This document shows, piece by piece, positions 22,943 through 33,299 of a stretch of 64,000 nucleotides of DNA (positions are counted from its first letter, which is position 1; each line of letters opens with the position of its first letter). The stretch is from positions 411,160,626-411,224,625 of the forward strand of contig CM019063.1 in NCBI GenBank assembly GCA_009667805.1, written 5' to 3'. Made by a program: the position numbers and the translations under genes. This DNA comes from Leptobrachium leishanense (taxonomy: Eukaryota; Chordata; Amphibia; Anura; Megophryidae). Below the pieces are notes generated by a model. That model was not told the DNA's origin. It saw nothing but the letters and a program-made list of their open reading frames with translations, and did not search any database.

Positions 22943-23665
22943 GTGCTGGGGTGGCTGGCCACTGGAGCAGTGCTGTCCGGAGGCTGCTTGGACCCCCCCC
23001 TCCGGACCAGAGACAACCCGTTTTGTGCCTTCAGTGCCCGCAGATCACGTTTGACCAGCGGCCATCTTGGGGCCTGGGCTTTGATGCTACGCATCCAGGG
23101 CCTCTTTCTAGAGCTCCAGGTTGCAGTGGGAATGGAGGGCCCCCGTCCCCTGGCTGCTGCTCTGGACTACGCAGCAGAGTTACCGGAGGTGGACGCGGAA
23201 TGGCGGCGGCTGATCTGCCCACCCCCCACCAGAACTTTCGGGGTGGTGTTGGAGGACCTGGAAGCCTGCCGGGCGCTAATGTCTGGGGACGACGAGAGCC
23301 CAATTACGCGTGGCACGTGGCGTAGGCTCATGGAGGTACTGGGGATGGAACAGATGACAGGAGTTGAGGACGTGGCGCTGTCGGTGGCTGAACCCTCGGC
23401 TAGCGCTGAGGTGGACGCCTCCGGGTCGGGGACTTTGTTTTCGGCACGAGGAGAGAATGAGGAGCCGATCAGAGATGAGGAATTCGGGGGAGCAGTGGAG
23501 GATCCTGTGCGACTTGATATCGCTTCCCCTGCGCGGTCTGTGTTGGGTCCGCGGCCGATCATCGGGAGGATGTATGCCGGCGAGCTACGCTTACCCGGGC
23601 CTTGTGTGGCCCTAGCTGAGGAGGAGTTAGCCCGGTGGCTGTCCTCCTGCTGTGTTCCCCCGTGA
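22943..23665 (+). CDS. 240-codon frame in the LINE-like element, unknown product
   Basis: An uninterrupted frame opens at 22943 and ends at 23665. The predicted protein is acidic in its second half and proline/glycine-rich. I see no zinc knuckle, RRM, endonuclease or reverse transcriptase motif. Its location, between a GC-rich 5' region and the 3' tail of a non-autonomous LINE, is where an ORF1 would sit, but it does not resemble the ORF1 relic at 40851-41838. The frame may simply be long because the sequence is GC-rich. Competing frames of 124-131 codons overlap it, so coding is uncertain. Confidence 0.3.
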   Translation: MLGWLATGAVLSGGCLDPPLRTRDNPFCAFSARRSRLTSGHLGAWALMLRIQGLFLELQVAVGMEGPRPLAAALDYAAELPEVDAEWRRLICPPPTRTFGVVLEDLEACRALMSGDDESPITRGTWRRLMEVLGMEQMTGVEDVALSVAEPSASAEVDASGSGTLFSARGENEEPIRDEEFGGAVEDPVRLDIASPARSVLGPRPIIGRMYAGELRLPGPCVALAEEELARWLSSCCVPP

Positions 23666-24644
23666 GCTGCCTCGGCGCGATGGAGCTGCGCGAGTGGCCC
23701 TCCCGCTGGACACAGGAATGGAGACTTCTTGTTGGGAAGCCAATGCCGGAGACCCCTGGAGATCCGGAGGCATGTCAGAGCTGTGGAAGGAGTATCACAA
23801 CGTCAAGTTAGCTGCAGCTGTGATAACAGGCGACATACCTGCCGAGCGCGCTCCACATAGGCCTGGAGAAAATCCCTGCCACACGTTCTTGCTGGACACA
23901 GGCTGAGGGGGCTGCCCCACCAACCTGTTGATCGCCGGCTGTTTTCTGACCCACTGAGTTCCCTCTCCGGTATATTTTCTGATGACTCTTTCCATTACTG
24001 ATGAGACCCCCCCCCCCCGTGCGGGGCTGACCCTCCGTCCCTCGTTGCGTGGACTATGATGGTCCCTAGCTGTCCCCACCCTTCTATGACCCCATTTCAC
24101 GCCCTTTTTTTCCCCTTTTCCCAAGTTTTTTATTTTTCACCACAACACCTCGTGCTGCAGACCCTCTTCCTCCCCTTTTTTTTTTTTTTTTTGGCGTTGG
24201 GGCAACTTGGGGCGTGCCACTGTGGCGGCCACCATGGCTTTGTCTGCCGCATTTGGCCCTCACATACTCCGGCCTTTCTGACCTGCACATGTCCATGGCC
24301 TCCTACGGTACCTCGGAACTTCGGGAGCATGCCAGGACAGTCACACATTTGGTCTTTGCCACCTTTTTCATTCCCCCCTTTTTTTGGGGGGTCCTGGAGC
24401 ACTTCTTGGTGTGTGTGTCCACCTCCCCCCTAACTTACTCTTCAGTGATGTTTACTGTTTGACCCTGTGAGAACTTTTATTGTTTACTTTTATGATTCAC
24501 TGCTGAGTCTCTTCAAATTATACGGTTTTTCTTTATGCTGTGTTATTGCAGAGACCATGTGCGGCCCTGCGAGGCCCTCATTCTACGTTTATTTGTATGA
24601 TGACATTTCAAAATATTTTGAATACAAAAAAAATTTAATGGCAG

Positions 24645-25734
24645 AGTAACACGTCGGCTACTCACAAAAGTCAAATTGGAAAACAAATGATATGTTGATT
24701 TTTCCAGTCCTATGACTTCTGCACATTAGTTTCAACTTGGTTCTCATTTGACTAGTAGTGAATTAACTGCACCGGAGGACAACTGTGTCTGTGGATTGTA
24801 AGCCGAGCAAATATAGTCGAACATTCAGACCCATGCGTGTCTTGTCTGGTGTCTACATGACGTTGTACACCAGAGATTCAAATTCTAGAAATGCCACTAG
24901 CGGTATCCTATTCACAGACTAATTGCAAACTAGCTAGAATTCTATGTTTTTAGCATTGGCATTAAATGCAAAGCACTTACACAACTAACACACACAGAAC
25001 TCCCTCTGGCATTACACAATCTCCCAGCGATGCGCTGATACTTTGTATAGGTGCAGATGACAAGCATGTGAGTGTCACATCAGCTTGATGAATATTTTTC
25101 TGATACATATTGTCAGTGTAGATCATATGGCATGACAATCAAACGTAAGGTGTTATTCACAAACCACCATTCTTTCATTAATAGAACAGTGGTTTAACTT
25201 CAGCAAACTACAGCAAATTCTCTGTTTGAGGGACGGCCACCATACTTTGCCACTGTTCTTTCAACCATAGTTACTGCTGAAGTTCTTCAGTGTAGGTTTC
25301 AATGAGGTTTCCACTGCAATTTCTGCCATAGCAGTACCGTGTATATTTACGCCTTGTTCCACCAGTGTCTCAGGTGAAATTCTTCAGCGTTGTCACTGCA
25401 GCTTGCAAAGAAGGTCTATGGAGATCACCACTTTAAAACCACTGAACTATTCACTGGTGTAAGAAGCAGCAGTGATAGAATGGTAAATGAAGAATAACTA
25501 CAATTTATAAATTTTTCATAAGAATAATGGTGGTAGTATTGCTCATCAATATCTGAATTTGATCTATCGGTGTTGGTCTTTTCATCTGTGGATAGCAGAA
25601 TTCACCTCAATTGTTACAACTGCAGGGACCCATTTCTGTGAATAGTTAGATCATGTAGAAGCCACATTAGATCTCTTCCCCTTGGAATAATTTAGAATTC
25701 TGAAATTAACAGAGATTCCATTTAATTTATTCAG
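24645..25734. other. Intron of the host gene, no recognised feature
   Basis: No exon or repeat boundary is supported here. The stretch ends with the acceptor (tttaatttattcag) of exon B. Confidence 0.5.
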
Positions 25735-25908
25735 TGGAAGAGACCATTGAACTCACAGAAGATGACAATGATGAACCTTCTCCTCCTGTGCTAGAAGAAA
25801 TTGCAGAGCGTATCGAGGAGGAACTGTCTTCAGCAGCAGAAGACTGGTCTGAGCTCTCAGCACGGAGACCAGAGGTGGCTGAGGAAGAGACGTCACCATC
25901 TACAGAAG
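25735..25908 (+). CDS. Host gene, acidic coding exon B
   Basis: 174 nt, 58 codons, encoding an acidic segment (TIELTEDDNDEPSPP, then IAERIEEELSSAAEDWSEL). The acceptor tttattcag ends at 25734 and the donor is GTGTGT at 25909. Both junctions are phase 1, and the exon joins in frame to exon A (G+TG gives Val) and to exon C (G+AG gives Glu). The open frame runs across the donor to a TAG in the intron, so splicing is needed. Possible MGARP-like Glu-rich tail, not established. Confidence 0.65.
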
Positions 25909-25984
25909 GTGTGTTTAATGTCTTCAGAGCCTCACCTTCCGTAGGGTAGGATCCACAAGTTGGACATCAGTATGGGACTGCGCA

Positions 25985-26325
25985 TTTTACATAAGCAAGT
26001 TCTGTAGCGCTTGCACAGAATGATGGATCGGAGCTGCGCACATGCGCAGATCCAATTGATCAACTGCATCTCTGAGACCACTTGTTCGAGTGGGTGGTCT
26101 CAGAGAAGGTGGTGTCAGCACGTTTTCCTTGCATGCTGACGACTGGTCAGTAGTGACTGATCTGGTGAAAGGCAGCAGGGAAATTCAAATATCCCAGTTG
26201 ATAGTGACGCTGGGTGGAGTGGAGGAAACTTCTCCACTTCTTCCAGCTATTCTGTTGCCAGATTGGAGGTACTGGTGGGGGGGAGAACGGGGAGCACTCC
26301 TCACATCCTTACCACTTTAAAACCA
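25985..26325. repeat. Dispersed repeat related to 6530-6800
   Basis: Shared features are the gagctgcgcacatgcgcaga-type block, the ggaggaaacttctccact block and a following G-run. It is an old copy with no coding potential. Confidence 0.4.
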
Positions 26326-26599
26326 TAAAATGATTAGAGTGAGTAAACATTTCACACATATACACCCTACATTTTTACATTCCAGTCTACCAAGAGAGGT
26401 GTGTGAGCCTTCATTAAACTTGTTTGGTTAATTTGAGGTTGTTGGATCACTATAGAGGCCTCACATTTGATCTTTGCTTATGTCCTTGTCGACTTTTGAG
26501 CCACCTCTCGTATTACTGACGCTACTGGACAGCAGAAGTGTGTTAAAGTTAGCTCATAACTAAACCGAAACATCAACTATGACCGAATAAACTTTGCTC

Positions 26600-27122
26600 A
26601 TTGCACAAAGTGCAGGAAGGTGTCGAAGAATAAAAATAACCAATTTATTGACAAAACCTCTAAAATCAAGGAACATAAATGGTAGAAAAATACATAAAAA
26701 ATGAAAATATATATGGCGGCACCTCAGCAGAGGCCACAGGTGGGAGCACAGTAGAAGGAGTAGGAAATGAAAAGGTAAATTGCTATCTAGTACCTCGGCG
26801 GTTCAAGCCACCTACATACCTCTGAGCGAATACAAAAAGTGCACACCAGGGTAGTCCGCACAATAAACCACCAGAAGAAAAAGGATAGATTTAAAAACAA
26901 GGAGAGGCTAACATAGCTCGACGCGTTTCACCCGTTACGGGCTTAATCCTGAGCTCAGGATTAAGCCCAAATTGTGCTCCCACCTGTGGCCTCTGCTGAG
27001 GTGCCGCCATATATATTTTCATTTTTTATGTATTTTTCCACCATTTATGTTCCTTGTTTTTAGAGGTTTTGTCAATAAATTGGTTATTTTTATTCTTAGA
27101 CACCTTCCTGCACTTTGTGCAA
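26600..27122. mobile_element. Foldback element with 150-bp inverted arms
   Basis: The left arm 26600-26750 and right arm 26973-27122 are about 97% identical in reverse complement (gcacaaagtgcaggaaggtg through ggccacaggtgggagcaca). The 222-bp centre contains a hammerhead-like motif (26915-26955) and a second palindrome (26939-26968). Head-to-head arrangement of Penelope-type terminal repeats is one explanation. Confidence 0.8.
26915..26955 (-). ncRNA. Hammerhead-like motif 2 (degenerate core)
   Basis: On the minus strand stem I halves AGCTC and GAGCT enclose a stem II CCC/GGG hairpin, GAAA and the palindromic stem III ACGCGT followed by C. The CTGANGA box is mutated (AGGATTA), so it is probably inactive. 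Confidence 0.5.
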
Positions 27123-27403
27123 TTGTTGTTTCATCCTTGTTCTTGTTGGGTTAAGCCCTCTCTGGGTGTCTATCCCTCGTGTTTATTTGTTTGGTTTCTT
27201 AAACTTTGCTCATTGTTATGCATGAAGTCCCAGGAGTGCAGGTCCTACTTGTTTGTGTGTGTGTGTATATATTATATATATACACACAAATTATTGTGCT
27301 GCTGAGTAACAAACCCCATTAACCCATGCCAGCCCTCATTACCAAACATTTGGCTTTTTGTACCCCATTTTCATGGGAAAAGGCAACGGATTCTTCCTTG
27401 CTG

Positions 27404-28960
27404 TTATTAGTATTGTTTATTAAACGCCAACACATTCCACAGTGCTGTGCAATGGGTAAACACAGGACAATTCAACATTACATAAAGGAGGCAGACCAGT
27501 ATTTCACCAACATAGACAGGAGGACATGAGTACCCTATTCACGTGGGAACTTACAATCTAGATGGGTGAGGGAGTGAGAAACAGGAGGAGAGGACTGCAG
27601 TGATATATATATTTTTTAATTCTTTATTTATGAATTTTGCACAAGCACATCAAAATCAGACAAAAGGCGAGGGCCTCGCAGAGCCTTCATATGACATCAG
27701 ATATCACAGAAAGAGAAAATAAAAGATAAAATTCAGCTATAACTCAGCAGGAATCCGACAGAAGCAATAGACGAAAAAACTTAGACAGGTGTCATCGTAG
27801 TTATCCCCATAAGGGGGTCTCATCAAAAACAGCAAAAAAAAAAAAAACAACCTCGTGGGGTCATTACTCTAAACAAAGTCTCTGCGTATGTGGTCCCAGT
27901 CGGGACCCCTAGATCACATGAAAAATAAACCACAAAACATTCAGCTAAACACGTCTAATACACTAAGACATGGGGAGGGGAAGAGGGAAAAAACAAAAAG
28001 AGGTAACGGCAAATGACCAGAATGTAGGGAAACAAATGGCACCAGGCCTGGGTACTTGGAGGCCATACCGGGCACCAGGCCTCGGCGGTACACCAAGAGA
28101 ACCCGCATATGCCAAAATATAAAAAGAAAAACAAAAAATGGGAGGGACGAACAGAAAAACACAAGTCTCAGCTTAGGGGGATGTTAATTGTATAAAGAAA
28201 ACTCAGCGGGGGGGGGGGAGAAGGAGAAAACATCTCCGAATGGGTGGGTCTCATCAAATAATAGGAAAACCCCAAAAAACTCAGCCATGCGTCAGTGTCT
28301 CTAAGGATCAAATATAATACAAAATAAACTCAGCAGGAATCAACACATAAAAAGAAAAGCTCATCTGTGGGAGAAATAACTGGGGAATCACATCAGTGCA
28401 TAGGCCATAGCTCTCCTCAGCCTGCGTCGACAAACGGCAGGGGACATTGGACAGGTAGCGTATCACCCATTAGGCCCGAGCATCCAGCCGCCAGTAGCCT
28501 GCAGCCACAGAAAAGGTTGTCAGATCTCTGCAAGGCCCGAGCCGCACCGCAAACTCCACCGCTGAGGTCGCTGCAGGGGAACAAGGTCAGTAAGATGATC
28601 AGGCGCCCCTCTGTACCGCCAGAGCCATCAACCGTATCTTGGGCAGTGGCCGCTGGTCCTTCTCCTTCCGCAACGCAGGGCCGAGTGCAGTGATATTTAA
28701 TGCAGGGAGAGGTAAGGACCTTTATTGGGTCCGTCTGATATCTTGTTACAGAGTCAGGTGGTCTGCTTCCCTTAACAGAAGGGTCTTTAGGAACCGATTA
28801 AATGAAACCAGATTTGGGGACAGTCTGATATTGCGAGGAAGCGCATACCATAGGCTGGCGCCGCACGAGAAAAGTCTTGCAGACTGGCATGTGAAGATTT
28901 AATGATGGAGGATGCCAGGAGGTGTTCTGTGGTACTTGTTATCATGACCTACACAGATCT
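27404..28960. repeat. Dispersed repeat interrupted by a LINE-type insertion
   Basis: The parts 27404-27606 (cattccacagtgctgtgcaa, gggaacttacaatctagatg) and 28686-28960 (aacagaagggtctttaggaa, ggctggcgccgcacgagaaa) make one repeat when the 27607-28685 insertion is removed. Relatives lie at 365-700 and 35405-35545. The class is unknown to me. Confidence 0.55.
27607..28685 (-). mobile_element. LINE-like 3' end inserted on the minus strand
   Basis: An 11-bp duplication TGCAGTGATAT lies at 27596-27606 and 28686-28696. On the minus strand the 3' part has the ctctgcgaggccctc block seen at 24571-24590 and 59050-59065, and ends in an AT-rich tail. It is 5'-truncated with no coding region. Confidence 0.75.
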
Positions 28961-29216
28961 TATGTACCCACAGGCTGTAATTATGAGATTTAGTTCTAGA
29001 TTTGGTTTTGGGTTTAGGGAGGTACATGGGCTTTAGTTAAGCTTTATTGGGTACTGGCACCATATTTCATAATTTATACAGTAAGTTAGGTCCAGTTTTA
29101 AAATGTTGGAAATCGCATTCACCATACATTCTTCTGTAACGTTTCTTTATAAATCTACTGGCGATATTGATCAGAAACAAGTCGCCTAGATGGTAAACTT
29201 GTTGCCTCTTTTTTAT

Positions 29217-30142
29217 TAGGGCTGAAAAAAACTAAATCAATTAAATCAACTATTCTCATTATCAAATAGTTGTCATCAATTATTATCATTGTCGACTAAT
29301 CGGCTGGTCGAGTAATTATTCTGCGTTCATCACACACTGTTTAGAGTCAGTTAAACGGTAATAATCTCAAACAGTTCTTCGGAGCTGATTGGAAAAGACG
29401 TAACTGCTGCTTTACTTGGTATGATTTACTTCTAGGGTTTTGTCAGACATAACCAGTTGGTTTTTATTTAGTTTACAACAGTAGCAGAACTATCGCATGG
29501 ATCCCGGGGTTCTGCCATTGGGTGGAAGAACTGTACCACTTGTGTTTTATCCTTACTTGGAGCTTGAGTCCTGTGCCACCACCCCACCCTTCCTGCCTCT
29601 CTTTCTGGTCCAGAGCGGCCATCCCTCCCTATGGTCTGGTTCATTCCTTCAAGCTCCCTCTCATACTATGATCCAGTCTCTTGCCCAAACCCACTCCCTC
29701 CCACCTTCGGTCCCACCCCCCACTCAGTTCATTAAATTATTTTAAAGAGCTACTTTAAGCACGCTAACCACTTTACCTTATTAAAATAGTCAGCCTGCGT
29801 AGAGTGCCCCACTCCTCACCTCACGTTGCTTGCTGACGCCATCATGTCTGAGTGCTCGTAGCAGCGTTCATTCGGAGAGAAAGCAGACATTGGCTTAAAC
29901 TCCACATGCAGCATTAATCCATCGTTCTTGTGTGCGAAAAGTTCCCAAGTTACATGAGCTATGCAATTTGAGTATGTTTGGTATGTACATTCCACAATTT
30001 GCATAAGATAAAGAAGTGAGGGATTGATTTGTACATTTTCCTTTAAAAAAACAATTGTATTTTTTTATATGATGAATCAATTAATCAAAAAAATTATCTG
30101 CCAACTAATTTTGTATGAAAATAATCATTAGTTGCAGCCCTA
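29217..30142. mobile_element. Non-autonomous hAT element
   Basis: Ends TAGGGCTG and cagcccta with subterminal attaatcg/cgattaat-type sequences typical of vertebrate hAT elements. The duplication is 8 bp with one mismatch (TTTTTTAT at 29209-29216, TGTTTTAT at 30143-30150). The 926-bp interior has no transposase. Confidence 0.8.
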
Positions 30143-30332
30143 TGTTTTATTAAAGCTACATATATGACACTACAAATATGATTATGAGAATATCAAACTG
30201 TCTTACACCTGAGCTGAACTAGCCTAGCAAAATTTTGACTGTAGCAATGGATGAGTATTAAACATGGTGAACAGGATGCATGATGCTGTCTTGGGAAATA
30301 TGAAAGTAAGGAATCTTTTCACTTTATTTCAG

Positions 30333-30387
30333 AGAGCAGTGAGGTCGCAGAATCTGAGAAAGTGGCTGCCAGCTCTTAGACGGAAAG
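30333..30387 (+). CDS. Host gene, last coding exon C with stop
   Basis: After the acceptor ctttatttcag (ending 30332), 47 nt code for ESSEVAESEKVAASS in phase with exon B, then TAG at 30377-30379, then 8 nt of 3'UTR to a GTAAAT donor at 30388. The stop lies within 50 nt of the junction, so the downstream intron would not trigger decay. The run continues the Ser/Glu/Ala-rich composition of exons A and B. The alternative acceptor 2 nt downstream would break the frame. Confidence 0.65.
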
Positions 30388-30389
30388 GT

Positions 30390-31403
30390 AAATTTTCAAT
30401 TTAGATAACTGTACCCTTCTATTCCATGTCGTTACAACAAATCTCTAAAGGGCTGTGACTGTTTTGTTTTGAAGATAAATTGTTTGCTTTGATCCAGCTT
30501 TTCCCTATGTAGCGTGCAGTGATTTACACAGTGACATGAATTCACAGGCACAGCAAATGGGCCTTGCTCAGAGCAATCCATGATGGTTACACTTTGTACC
30601 ACTCCCCATTCCTCTAGGAAAGGGTTCAAAATGTAGCCCAGAATGAACCCATTTCCCGAGCATATCCTGGAAGCCAGGCTTTACAGGATCATTTGTTAGT
30701 AAACTAAAGAGACAGACTTCCAAAAAGGATTACAGTTTTTGGGTGAATCTGACAGCGTGGATGTCTTCACTCCTGTTTTTTTGGGATCTCTGGCTTGGTG
30801 TTCTGTATCAAAGAAAGCCTGGAATTCAGTGCGCCACACATGTAGGGCTCATTTGGCCAGACCACTCATTTTTGCATGTTTCATTATTAGTTCCACAGTT
30901 TCTCGGATTTATTTTATCAACTCTCTTTGACTCATAAATTCAGACATTTCTGACAACACTAATATCTCTATCTGTGACTTAAATCTAGAGGCTGAAGCAG
31001 ACAATTAACAGTTTAGACATTTTTATTAATACTTACTGATCATATTGATCTGGGACTGGTGGTGTGTGTGAGAAATGCTTATGTTTTTTTATAGTGATAA
31101 TTGTGCCACTGGCGCCACCAGGTGGTAGTGGCAAATAAACAACCTCTATATAATCAAATAAAATACAATGCAAGTAAAATGGTGCAAATAGGAAAAAACA
31201 AAGTAATGTGACATCTACAGTCTTATCCTGTATACTCGAGGTTGTAAAAGTCTCATTGATTGTTTAAGTCTTAATGATGGTGAAAGTCTTCAGTGCAGGG
31301 AAGAATAAACAATAGTCATACAGTATCTCGTATTTGTGGAGTCAGTTGCCTCTCCAGACCACTTTGTGGTATATCCCTTTTCCACCTTGTAAGTCATTAT
31401 AAA
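30390..31403. other. Last intron of the host gene, no recognised feature
   Basis: No repeat end or exon is supported. Two overlapping short frames near 30739-30937 look accidental. Confidence 0.45.
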
Positions 31404-31999
31404 AGATAGATGTGTTGGAGTTAGCGCTTCTTGTCCTGTTAGTGGTTCCTTATGCTGCACCCCGTGGCTGAGAAGTGTAGTTTCCTTACAGGGTTACCAT
31501 CCTCCGTGTCGCTCAAAATATAAAATGACTCCCATAGAGCAATATTGTATAAAATGGAGTGCAAACAAAGGAGAAGAATGTCGTACTCACATTTGCTGGT
31601 GTCTTATCCATCAGACACCGGATTTGTAGGCAGCTGGTGACTTCAGAAGGTGCACCGGATCACTTATCAGCCTCAGCCACCTCCTCGGCGAATATAAGCA
31701 TCCAGGACCCGGGATAGGTGTAAAATAAGGCAAATTTTATTAGTAATAAAATATACATTGTACCAAAACGCTTTTCGCATAAAAAGCTTCATCAGTTGGT
31801 GCTAGCAGTATGCAAGCGTTGGGAGCAAATGTGAGTACGACATTTTATACACTATTGCTCTATGTGATTCATTTTATATTTTGAGCGACACGGAGGATGG
31901 TAACCCTGTAAGGAAACCACAATTCTGAGCCATGTGGTGCAGCAGAAGGAACCACTAACAGGACAAGAAGCGCCAACTCCAGCACATCTTTCTTTTATG
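31404..31999. mobile_element. Foldback element with hammerhead-like centre
   Basis: The left arm (about 31404-31600) and right arm (about 31826-31999) are reverse complements: gcgcttcttgtcctgttagt is mirrored by actaacaggacaagaagcgc, and the agggttaccatcctccgtgt block by acacggaggatggtaaccct (one mismatch region). The loop holds a hammerhead-like motif at 31762-31800. Confidence 0.8.
31762..31800 (-). ncRNA. Hammerhead-like motif 3
   Basis: On the minus strand 5-bp stem I halves ACCAA and TTGGT enclose an intact CTGATGA box, one extra A, a short stem II, GAAA, and a stem III ending GTT. The stem I sequence differs completely from motif 1 but still pairs, which is compensatory evidence for structure. 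Confidence 0.65.
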
Positions 32000-32049
32000 T
32001 TTTTTATTTTGGTGTTTGATTTGCATTTTTGAGGTGTACTCCAAGGTCA

Positions 32050-32186
32050 TATGACACTGTCTAGTCCCACTTTTCTGCGCGAGCACAAGCGTGTGACCGG
32101 CCCCGTTGCAACGTCAAAACGCTGTGACGGACACCGGTAAGCACGTCAGTACGGGCGCACATAGCGCGCTCGTCTGACGCTGGCCT
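32050..32186. mobile_element. Harbinger-like MITE fragment
   Basis: It ends gctcgtctgacgctggcc followed by TAA, matching the right ends of 5052-5326 and 55739-56176. It contains acgtcagtacggg and cgcacatag subterminal motifs. The left end is missing. Confidence 0.5.
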
Positions 32187-32504
32187 AAATATTGTACATA
32201 GGACCTCTAGAAAAAAGAAATATGAAATTTTTTTTTCTCTCTAATTTCCCTTTCTGTAACTCTCAAGTATTAATAGAAAAACATGGTAACTTTCACCAAG
32301 TGACTTAATTTTCCAGCTCCATGAGATCAGGTGACGTTTTTACCACTAAGGTCGCTCTCAATCCTGAATAACAAACACAAGTTAAAAAAAAATATCACAA
32401 TATAAATAAAGGCCAAGAACCTAGGCTGTTTTTAAATCTGCCCCAGTGGAGATCACTTTAGGCATGCCCAGTCTGGCAGAGTTAAAGAGACTCAGCATAT
32501 TAAA

Positions 32505-32680
32505 GGGATACTCTAGAGTTCCCTTTTTGCCCTTAAATAATTGGACAGATCCTGCTGACAGCCTCTGCCCAATTATTTTTTAATTTGGGTGATTTTACTC
32601 CCCTTTTGTCCTGGCATGCGCAGCTTCTCTTCAGTTCAGGGACTTCCTAACCTGAAAGTCCCTTAAAACACATCACAACT
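32505..32680. repeat. TTAAAGGG-type repeat
   Basis: It starts ttaaagggatactctagagt, a start typical of amphibian T2/Kolobok MITEs. Sequence to about 32670 resembles 6210-6360. The right end is not clear. Confidence 0.4.
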
Positions 32681-32753
32681 GTTGACTGGTTTATTTAGCT
32701 GCATTTGTAATGATTAATGACAACATCAATAATATTTTCCTTTTCTCCTCTAG

Positions 32754-33100
32754 AATGAAGATTAGTTCACTGTGATGCCCAAATGATACTCCACAATCCA
32801 ACACTAGCCTAACCCACCAATGGACACACTTTCCTGAACCCAGCACAATGCTCAATTATTTAACCCCTCTTTTGGTGCTGAGCTCCTGGATGGGTAAAGC
32901 AGGGTCTGTTACCTAACTCCATTACTGCTGGAAAAGTGTTTGGGATTTAACCAGCACCTTACTCATTGTCAATTGCATTTTTTTTTTCTGGAAACCATAA
33001 TATTATGACCTCCTTGCCGTGATCAATGTTCAAAGCTGGAATAACTAAGCATGAAGGCATTTCCAATTAGTTACACATTGTATCAGCATTCATTTAGAGG
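32754..33100 (+). other. Host gene 3'UTR exon (start defined, end not)
   Basis: A strong acceptor (ttttccttttctcctctag, ending 32753) follows the 2.4-kb intron from exon C. The exon would be entirely 3'UTR. I could not place its end: no AATAAA occurs before about 33250, and the first later candidates are near 34304 and 34574. The end coordinate given is arbitrary. Confidence 0.4.
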
Positions 33101-33125
33101 GTCATTCACTAAACACCGTTGTTGC

Positions 33126-33295
33126 AGTATGTATAAAACAAGAAAAAAGTGTCATCTGTGCTTAAAACACAATTAGAGGTTTAAGTTTACTCGAATGGCC
33201 ATTCAAGTAAACTAAAACCTCTAAATGTGGTTTTTTTTTCTCACAAGGTGTTATAGGGATAAGCGCAGATGACACTTTTTTCTTGTTGTTTTATA
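33126..33295. mobile_element. Hairpin MITE
   Basis: The arm aagaaaaaagtgtcatctgtgc is mirrored by gcagatgacacttttttctt, and the centre by gaggtttaagtttactcgaa and its complement near 33200-33220. A diverged partial copy lies at 40040-40145 (acaattagaggctttggttt). Confidence 0.7.
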
Positions 33296-33299
33296 CATG

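Larger units (their letters stand above)
17387..24630 (+). mobile_element. Non-autonomous LINE-like element, split by the chromovirus
   Basis: The imperfect direct repeats aaattttaatagcag (ending 17386) and aaatttaatggcag (24631-24644) look like a target-primed duplication, and the 3' end is A-rich. The element starts TTGGACGGAGCTCCA. The chromovirus sits 16 bp in from this start. Without it the element is about 1.77 kb: a GC-rich 5' part with a 240-codon frame and a 3' part with the ccctgcgaggccc block shared with 58414-59134 and (inverted) 27607-28685. No reverse transcriptase is present. Confidence 0.65.
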
